A stretch of DNA of 11,184 nucleotides, taken from assembly GCA_032353305.1 (NCBI GenBank), contig JAUCNG010379481.1, forward strand, positions 1 to 11,184, in the 5' to 3' direction. The position numbers and the translations under genes were made by a program. Shown in pieces: positions 7,801-11,184 of this stretch. The DNA comes from Cephalothrix spiralis. Lineage: Eukaryota > Nemertea > Palaeonemertea > Archinemertea > Cephalotrichidae. The notes under the pieces are model-generated. The model saw only the letters and a list, made by a program, of their open reading frames with translations, was not told where the DNA came from and did not search any database. Within the stretch, counting starts at the first letter, position 1. The number at the start of each line of letters is the position of its first letter.

Positions 7801-9365
7801 AAGTTGACTTTGTTGTTCATTCATTGAAAGACTTGCCGACAGTATTACCAGAAAATATGGTTATATCTTCAGTATTAAAGTAAGTGATAAACTATTTTAG
7901 AAAGTCATAGAGCGATTTCGCAACGAAATGCAAAGCGAACTACGATTGCGTAAGCAGTTTGTTCTCAAGACGTCCTGATAACTTGATTTGAGGCTATACG
8001 TCAAAAGGTGCTAAAACTAGTACCTATGTGTCTGGTCGAGTCTCAATCATTGGGCAGTATTTTATGCTTCGTGGGTTGCTCGGTCACGTTAAATACGTGC
8101 AAATAGACGTTCAGTGCTCCGAGTTGTCCTACTTTTCCTACTTTTCGATGATGTGTTCTACTTCGTCCAACTTTTCCTACTTTTGGATTGATGTCCTACT
8201 TTTTAGCAAGTTAGACCAAATGAATTTTTCTGCCTAAATTTGACGCTAAAAAGCAAATTTGTCGGCTCTCGCCTACGGCGCTCGCTTTTTTTAACGAATT
8301 ATGACTCTTTCTTATTGTTATCTATGTTTATTGCTAATTAGGCATGAAAAATAATCCCTGGCACGAAGAATGAAATAAGGAACACTGTTTTAATCAAATA
8401 GCTTTCGGCCCTTGGCCTTCTTCAGTTTGGAATGAATGACTTGATAACTTTACCTAAAGATACCACTAAATGACTAGATATATTGGCCTAATATACTTCC
8501 AATTTCGCGTATTTATCTGGTCTTATATTGTCCTACTTAATTTCCGAAAAAATCCTACTGTTTTCTAGGGGCAGACTTAGAGCACTGAACGTTGTCCCTC
8601 TCTTCGGGATAAACCCAGCTCTCATCAGTATTTGGAAAATAGAGTTCGGGGTATATGCATGAATAATGTCATTGGAAGTCTCCTTTTCTATGCCATGCCG
8701 CATGCCGGTGACATGTTTACACGATATGATACGTCCTTTATCGGAAAAAATTAATTAAATTAAAGTAATTTCTTATATCAACTGTTTCCACCCTAGACGC
8801 GGCGGAACCCAAACCTTGCAATAAGCCCTGGACACGACTTTCGCGGCGCTCGTTAAGGAAAATTTGACACCGCATTTACCTGACTTTTCTAGGCTTATAG
8901 TTATACATGTATACCTTAACTCAACTTTTTGAGGCACACACACAAGCGCCAATGTTTCGCGACTTGTCAAATTCACAGGGTCAATCCTGTGCCTCAATTT
9001 TTCCGAGTTTGAAATTCCAGTTGTACTAGAAACATGTGTGCCTCACAAAGTTGATTTGAGTCGCGGACTCTGAAACATTGTTATATTCGTTTCCTATTTT
9101 ATCTCTATATTATATTTTATAAAATTGAGTTATATGCACTGTGAATGGTTTTAGTGACAAGTATGCTACATGCATATTGTAAATTATCTATAATACTGTT
9201 AGGGAGAAAGAGAACAGAAAGTATTTTTGATATCGAATTTATTCTGTTAATTTGAAGTTGTATTCATTTCAATTTTTTCTCTCCTAGACGTGACAGCCCG
9301 TTTGATGCCGTTGTGATGCATCCTAACTTTAAAGGCAAACACTTGGAGGACTTACCAGCGAAGAG
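4848..9365 (+). CDS. HMBS: Hydroxymethylbilane synthase (porphobilinogen deaminase), 5' part, five exons
   Basis: HMBS is the cytosolic third enzyme of haem synthesis. It joins four porphobilinogen molecules into hydroxymethylbilane. Exons 4848-4898, 5647-5719, 6644-6693, 7746-7879 and 9288-9365 splice in phase into 128 codons plus two bases. From residue 9 the product follows human HMBS without gaps (residue n matches human n+12). Visible landmarks are RVGSRKSQ (10-17), [10 protein letters not shown] (43-52), [10 protein letters not shown] (60-69) and HSLKDLP (83-89). In the last, Lys86-Asp87 match human Lys98 and the catalytic Asp99. The fragment covers most of domain 1 and enters domain 2. 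The SSLRR cofactor-binding region and the cysteine that carries the dipyrromethane cofactor are not in the window. The start at 4848 has a good Kozak context and the expected N-terminal position. Nothing in these exons is broken. Introns are 748, 924, 1052 and 1408 bp. Confidence 0.96.
4899..5646 (+). other. HMBS intron 1
   Basis: The intron runs from donor GTAAAG to acceptor TATATTTCAG. It contains a (TA)n microsatellite (about 5351-5368) and a perfect 7-bp stem with a 5-nt loop at 5392-5410 (AGACACA/TGTGTCT). A 70-codon open frame at 5110-5322 has no recognisable similarity and I take it as chance. Confidence 0.85.
5351..5368. repeat. (TA)n microsatellite
   Basis: This is an uninterrupted alternating TA tract of about 8 units within HMBS intron 1, flanked by short inverted AGGT/ACCT sequences. 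It is probably length-variable. Confidence 0.85.
5647..5719 (+). CDS. HMBS: HMBS coding exon 2
   Basis: The acceptor is TTTATATTTCAG and the donor GTGAGT. The exon has 73 bases and ends in phase 1. It encodes [13 protein letters not shown] and then the surface segment that leads to EFEV. This aligns gap-free with the helix following RKSQ in human HMBS (LARIQTDSVV). Confidence 0.93.
5720..6643 (+). other. HMBS intron 2
   Basis: This is AT-rich non-coding sequence bounded by GTGAGT and CTTACCTTTCAG. It holds a 14-bp perfect palindrome (6244-6257, TGATCGGCCGATCA) and a 15-bp stem with one G-U pair and a 5-nt loop at 6352-6386. No other gene is seen. Confidence 0.85.
6352..6386 (+). repeat. Short strong hairpin in HMBS intron 2
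   Basis: Bases 6352-6366 (AATCGGAAAGGATTT) pair with 6372-6386 (AAATCTTTTCCGATT) over 15 positions, with a single G-U wobble and a 5-nt loop. The stem is shorter than a typical microRNA precursor. I call the structure only and assign no function. Confidence 0.6.
6644..6693 (+). CDS. HMBS: HMBS coding exon 3
   Basis: This 50-base exon starts in phase 1 (the Val codon is split with exon 2) and ends in phase 0 at donor GTATGG. It encodes the highly conserved [17 protein letters not shown], nearly identical to human HMBS. Confidence 0.95.
6694..7745 (+). other. HMBS intron 3
   Basis: The intron is bounded by GTATGG and TTATTTCTTTTAG. It contains a perfect 12-bp inverted repeat (6727-6738 with 6798-6809, TCTTTGACTTTT) and, on the minus strand, a hammerhead-like core motif at 7170-7192. 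Open frames at 7089-7328 (minus) and 7284-7508 (plus) have no recognisable domains. Confidence 0.8.
7170..7192 (-). ncRNA. Hammerhead-ribozyme-like core motif, probably degenerate
   Basis: Read on the minus strand, CTGATGA is followed by 12 bases and then GAAA, the order of the hammerhead catalytic core (CUGANGA, stem II, GAAA). A GTC triplet (a legal cleavage triplet) follows a few bases later. However, the 12-base spacer pairs poorly, and I could not find a matching stem I or stem III. I read it as a decayed piece of a retroelement, since Penelope-like elements carry such ribozymes, rather than an active ribozyme. A chance match remains possible. Confidence 0.3.
7746..7879 (+). CDS. HMBS: HMBS coding exon 4 (catalytic Lys-Asp)
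   Basis: This 134-base exon starts in phase 0 after TTATTTCTTTTAG and ends in phase 2 at donor GTAAGT; the Lys103 codon is split with exon 5. It encodes [12 protein letters not shown] and [13 protein letters not shown]. Lys86 and Asp87 of the joined protein correspond to human Lys98 and Asp99, the latter being the acid/base residue of the condensation. Both are intact. Confidence 0.96.
8107..8592. repeat. 13-bp inverted pair and TCCTACTTTT cluster, possible old element
   Basis: ACGTTCAGTGCTC at 8107-8119 recurs as its complement at 8580-8592. TTGTCCTACTT occurs in direct orientation at 8124-8134 and 8528-8538. Between 8124 and 8204 CCTACTTTT-like decamers repeat four to five times. The inverted 13-mers could mark the ends of a roughly 490-bp element, but complementarity does not extend convincingly inward. 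Confidence 0.3.
8403..8425 (-). ncRNA. Hammerhead-ribozyme-like core motif, better-formed stem II
   Basis: On the minus strand CTGAAGA is followed by 12 bases that can pair (GGCC, loop AAG, GGCC) and then GAAA. This is the CUGANGA / stem II / GAAA arrangement of a hammerhead core. The spacing of 12 bases equals that of the 7170-7192 motif. I found no adequate stem I or III and no clear cleavage triplet at the right place, so activity is doubtful. Known context: such motifs sit in the repeats of Penelope-like retroelements and related satellites. No GIY-YIG or reverse-transcriptase remnant is visible beside it. Confidence 0.35.
8921..9054. repeat. Inverted repeat pair around TGTGCCTCA motifs
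   Basis: TCAACTTTTTGAGGCACACACA (8921-8942, written here as two blocks of a 22-mer) is complementary at about 20 of 22 positions to 9033-9054. A third TGTGCCTCA lies between them at 8989-8997. A CAATGTTTC..GCGACT block just inside the left copy also recurs inverted just outside the right copy (about 9057-9079). The pattern suggests a rearranged small MITE. Confidence 0.4.
9288..9365 (+). CDS. HMBS: HMBS coding exon 5
   Basis: This 78-base exon has the strong acceptor TTTTTTCTCTCCTAG and donor GTAATT. It starts in phase 2 (completing Lys103) and ends in phase 2 with AG of a Ser or Arg codon. It encodes [12 protein letters not shown] and then LEDLPAK, matching RENPHDAVVFHP and LETLPEK of human HMBS. 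The next expected residues, VVGTSSLRR, are not found anywhere downstream in the window. Confidence 0.94.
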
Positions 9366-10441
9366 GTAATTACAGGCATGGCCAATCGCCCTTCCTCATT
9401 TTTAAAAACAAACCTAGATCACATATTATTTACAATGAGGGGAGTTGTATTAGGGTGACAATTATAGTTGTCATCAAATGCATCCACGGGTAATATGTTT
9501 ATTATTATTACACATTGAAATGAGTAATTTTGGGGTTGTCACCGTTTTTGTACAGTATACGAAGAGTAATATAGGCATATGTGGTATCATTTGAAAGGTA
9601 TTGGGACGGTGATTCCCAAAGGCTATATGAGAAGTAAAATGACGTCACAAGGGCGCCCCTAGCGACAAAAAAACTGCATTTCGCTATCTCAGTACAGCTT
9701 AAACGGTTTGATATTGATAAAAACTGATGCCAAAAATGAAATTGGGAACCAATTTATACTTGAAATGGCTAGGTGCCATTTTCCCAAAATTCGTTTCTGT
9801 CACGTCACATGTGGTTTTGCGGTTTTAGCGAAATGCGGGTTTTCGCCGCTAGGGGCGCCCTTAAGTCATCATTTGACTTCTGATATAGCCTTTGGGAATC
9901 CCCGTCCCAATACCTTTCCAATGATACCGCATATGCCTATATTATTCTTCGTTTACTGTAAACAAGCGGTGACAATCCCAAAAATACAATACTCATTTCA
10001 ATAATTCCACTAAATTGTGCTTTTGGACAACGTTATTTTTTTACCCAAGTTCTGGTACTCGATTTGTTCGCCTTGGATTGATTCACCCCGCGCAAAAAAT
10101 TACCGGATGACAAGATGTGCGTTTATATAATTACCACTCATTCTACACTTAAATTATATTTCGATATTTTACTCTAATTTTCTCTGTGACTAAACCAAGA
10201 TTAACCATCTAAATTTAAGTATCGGCTTACGATGATCAATCAATCGCGTTTCTTTTTGATTTTTGACGGATAATCACTATATTGCATTCTGGTGATAAGC
10301 TCATACTGGATTAATAGACGAGTGGTAAAGTCATTAAAGCGTTTTTTGTTATTTTTGCGTATCGATCTATCGTGACAAGTGAACATAAATCGCTCCGTAC
10401 CATTGGGTTTTAGTCATTTATCGTGCTGTCTGAAAGAAGAT
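9366..10441 (+). other. Start of HMBS intron 5 / region upstream of the ankyrin gene
   Basis: After donor GTAATT I find no further HMBS exon. Most of the stretch is the fold-back element described next. Between it and the ankyrin ATG there is one TATATAA (10124-10130) that could be a promoter element, but it lies about 315 bases upstream of the ATG in an AT-rich background and is weak evidence. The ankyrin frame has an in-frame stop at 10373-10375. Confidence 0.6.
9514..10002. mobile_element. Large fold-back (palindromic) element, about 175-bp arms
   Basis: The left arm (9514-9685) and right arm (9827-10002) are inverted copies of each other, roughly 85 percent identical by eye. Exact blocks include ATTGAAATGAGT, TAATATAGGCATATG, AAAGGTATTGGGACGG, GATTCCCAAAGGCTATAT, AAGGGCGCCCCTAGCG and GCATTTCGCT. 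A 141-bp centre separates them. It has no credible coding capacity; a 98-codon frame at 9708-10004 is just one arm translated. I infer a non-autonomous DNA element or MITE, inserted after HMBS exon 5. A target duplication was not identified. Confidence 0.75.
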
Positions 10442-11184
10442 ATGGCGGAATGTAGAATTGGATATGATACAGAGAGTTCTAATCAAGGCGAACCTATACC
10501 TGTCGATGCTGAAAGAAATTCAAAGATGGATATTGTTACCAGTATACCTTTAATAAATGCAGTCATATTAGGACAGTTTGATACCGTGCGGGAATTGATA
10601 CAACACGGTGCTGACGTTAATGCACTAGATGTTAATGTTGTTCAGCATTGACGCATGCTGTGGCATCTAATCAGCTAAACATGGTTAAGTTTATATGTTG
10701 TGGTTTAATTGTTAATTTAAATAGCGTGAATGGAATAAACCCTTTAGCATTTGCCTCTTCCGTTGGTTATCTTGATATTGTAAAGGAACTTATTACTGCT
10801 GGAGCAGATTTGAATGCATCTGACGATAATGGTCGTACTGCATTGATGTATGCTTCTGTTAGTGGACACCTAGGAATCGTGAAAGAACTGTTACGCTCAG
10901 GTGCTTTTGTTGATATTAAGGACGAACATGGAAGGACCCCTTTATTTGTTGCCACATTTAGTGGTTGTTTAGATATTGTAATGGAACTTATTTCTGCTGG
11001 AGCAGATTTGAATGCATCTGATGATAATGGTCGTACTGCATTGATGTATGCTTCTGTTAGTGGGCACCTTGGAATCGTGAAAGAACTTTTAAGCTCAGGT
11101 GCTTTAGTTGATATTAAGGACGGACATGGAAGGACCCCTTTATTTGTTGCCACAGGTAGTGGTTGTTTAGATATTGTAATGGAA
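10442..11184 (+). CDS. Ankyrin-repeat protein gene, 5' part, with an apparent one-base frameshift
   Basis: The start ATG at 10442 has G at -3 and G at +4. The first frame encodes a 32-residue leader and one ankyrin repeat (PLINAVILGQFDTVREL..HGADVNALDVN) and would stop at 10649. From 10639 the next frame continues the ankyrin pattern exactly where it left off and stays open to the window end. It adds repeats at 10639-10734, 10735-10833, 10834-10932, 10933-11031, 11032-11130 and a partial one from 11131. They show the canonical G-x-T-x-L-x-x-A, LDIVKELI and GADLNASDDNG signatures. One missing base near 10637 (an expected Asn-Gly turn) explains the break. It may be a true mutation making a pseudogene, or a sequencing error. 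There is no intron. Ankyrin repeats bind proteins; the partner is unknown. Translation could also begin at ATG 10681 in the second frame. Confidence 0.85.
10735..11184 (+). repeat. 198-bp tandem array (two ankyrin repeats per unit)
   Basis: Units 10735-10932 and 10933-11130 are followed by a partial third copy from 11131. Over 10801-10938 versus 10999-11136 I count 7 differences in 138 bases. Over 10939-10986 versus 11137-11184 I count 2 in 48. The first half of the first unit (10741-10800) is more diverged (15 in 60). The period equals 66 codons, so expansion or contraction preserves the frame. The near-identity at synonymous sites indicates recent duplication or gene conversion. Confidence 0.9.

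Larger units (their letters stand above)
7880..9287 (+). other. HMBS intron 4, rich in repeat debris
   Basis: The intron is bounded by GTAAGT and TTTTTTCTCTCCTAG. It contains clustered TCCTACTTTT motifs (8124-8204), a 13-bp inverted pair (8107-8119 with 8580-8592), hammerhead-like motifs on the minus strand (8403-8425 and, weaker, near 8599-8628) and a triplicated TGTGCCTCA motif (8921-9054). It looks like several transposon remnants. No protein-coding remnant is recognisable. Confidence 0.75.

Noticed and set aside
8773-8997. 74-codon minus-strand frame in HMBS intron 4
   Set aside because: It overlaps the TGTGCCTCA repeat region and matches no known protein. No supporting features.
9708-10004. 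98-codon + strand frame
   Set aside because: It lies within the fold-back element and corresponds to its centre and right arm. No recognisable protein.
10379-10441. GTG-initiated N-terminal extension of the ankyrin frame
   Set aside because: GTG is not a normal animal start. The in-frame ATG at 10442 has a favourable context, and an in-frame stop at 10373 closes the upstream side.
9366-10441. Search for HMBS exon 6 (VVGTSSLRR..)
   Set aside because: No acceptor followed by a matching phase-1 or phase-2 reading was found; the region is mostly the fold-back element.
10767-11153. 128-codon minus-strand frame with an internal repeat (MATNKGVLPC..)
   Set aside because: It is the antisense reading of the ankyrin array. 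Its repetition simply mirrors the 198-bp DNA repeat, and the + strand has the canonical ankyrin signatures.

Overview
This window looks like nuclear DNA from an invertebrate animal. It is visibly AT-rich, carries spliced exons with GT..AG borders between long non-coding stretches, and is full of short fold-back (MITE-like) repeats. It contains no bacterial operon, tRNA or rRNA that I can see. The only securely recognised gene is the 5' part of hydroxymethylbilane synthase (HMBS, porphobilinogen deaminase). Its collinearity with animal HMBS fits a metazoan, but I cannot name the phylum.

Layout. Bases 1-4765 hold no recognisable gene. They contain degenerate tandem repeats (201-355, 549-636), a 156-bp TA-flanked MITE-like hairpin (1371-1526), a second element with terminal inverted repeats (1951-2326), a 94-bp-arm fold-back (2725-2969) and a somewhat GC-richer unidentified patch (about 3420-3680). 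HMBS starts at 4848 on the + strand, with a possible 19-codon upstream ORF in its leader. Five coding exons follow (4848-4898, 5647-5719, 6644-6693, 7746-7879, 9288-9365). They join in phase to 128 codons plus two bases, match human HMBS residues 13-140 without gaps, and include the catalytic Lys-Asp pair. The remaining two thirds or so of HMBS is not in the window. The introns contain fold-backs, a TA microsatellite and, on the minus strand, motifs resembling the hammerhead-ribozyme core found in Penelope-like retroelements.

After HMBS exon 5 comes a large fold-back element (9514-10002). An intronless ankyrin-repeat reading frame then starts at 10442 on the same strand and runs off the end. 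It needs a one-base frame correction near 10637, and its later part is a 198-bp (two-ankyrin) unit repeated almost identically. Either this gene is nested in HMBS intron 5, or the HMBS copy is truncated or the assembly is broken here; the window alone cannot decide. I see no functional link between the two genes, and no new multi-gene system. The best leads are the HMBS/ankyrin arrangement, the recently amplified ankyrin array with its frameshift, and the hammerhead-like motifs.
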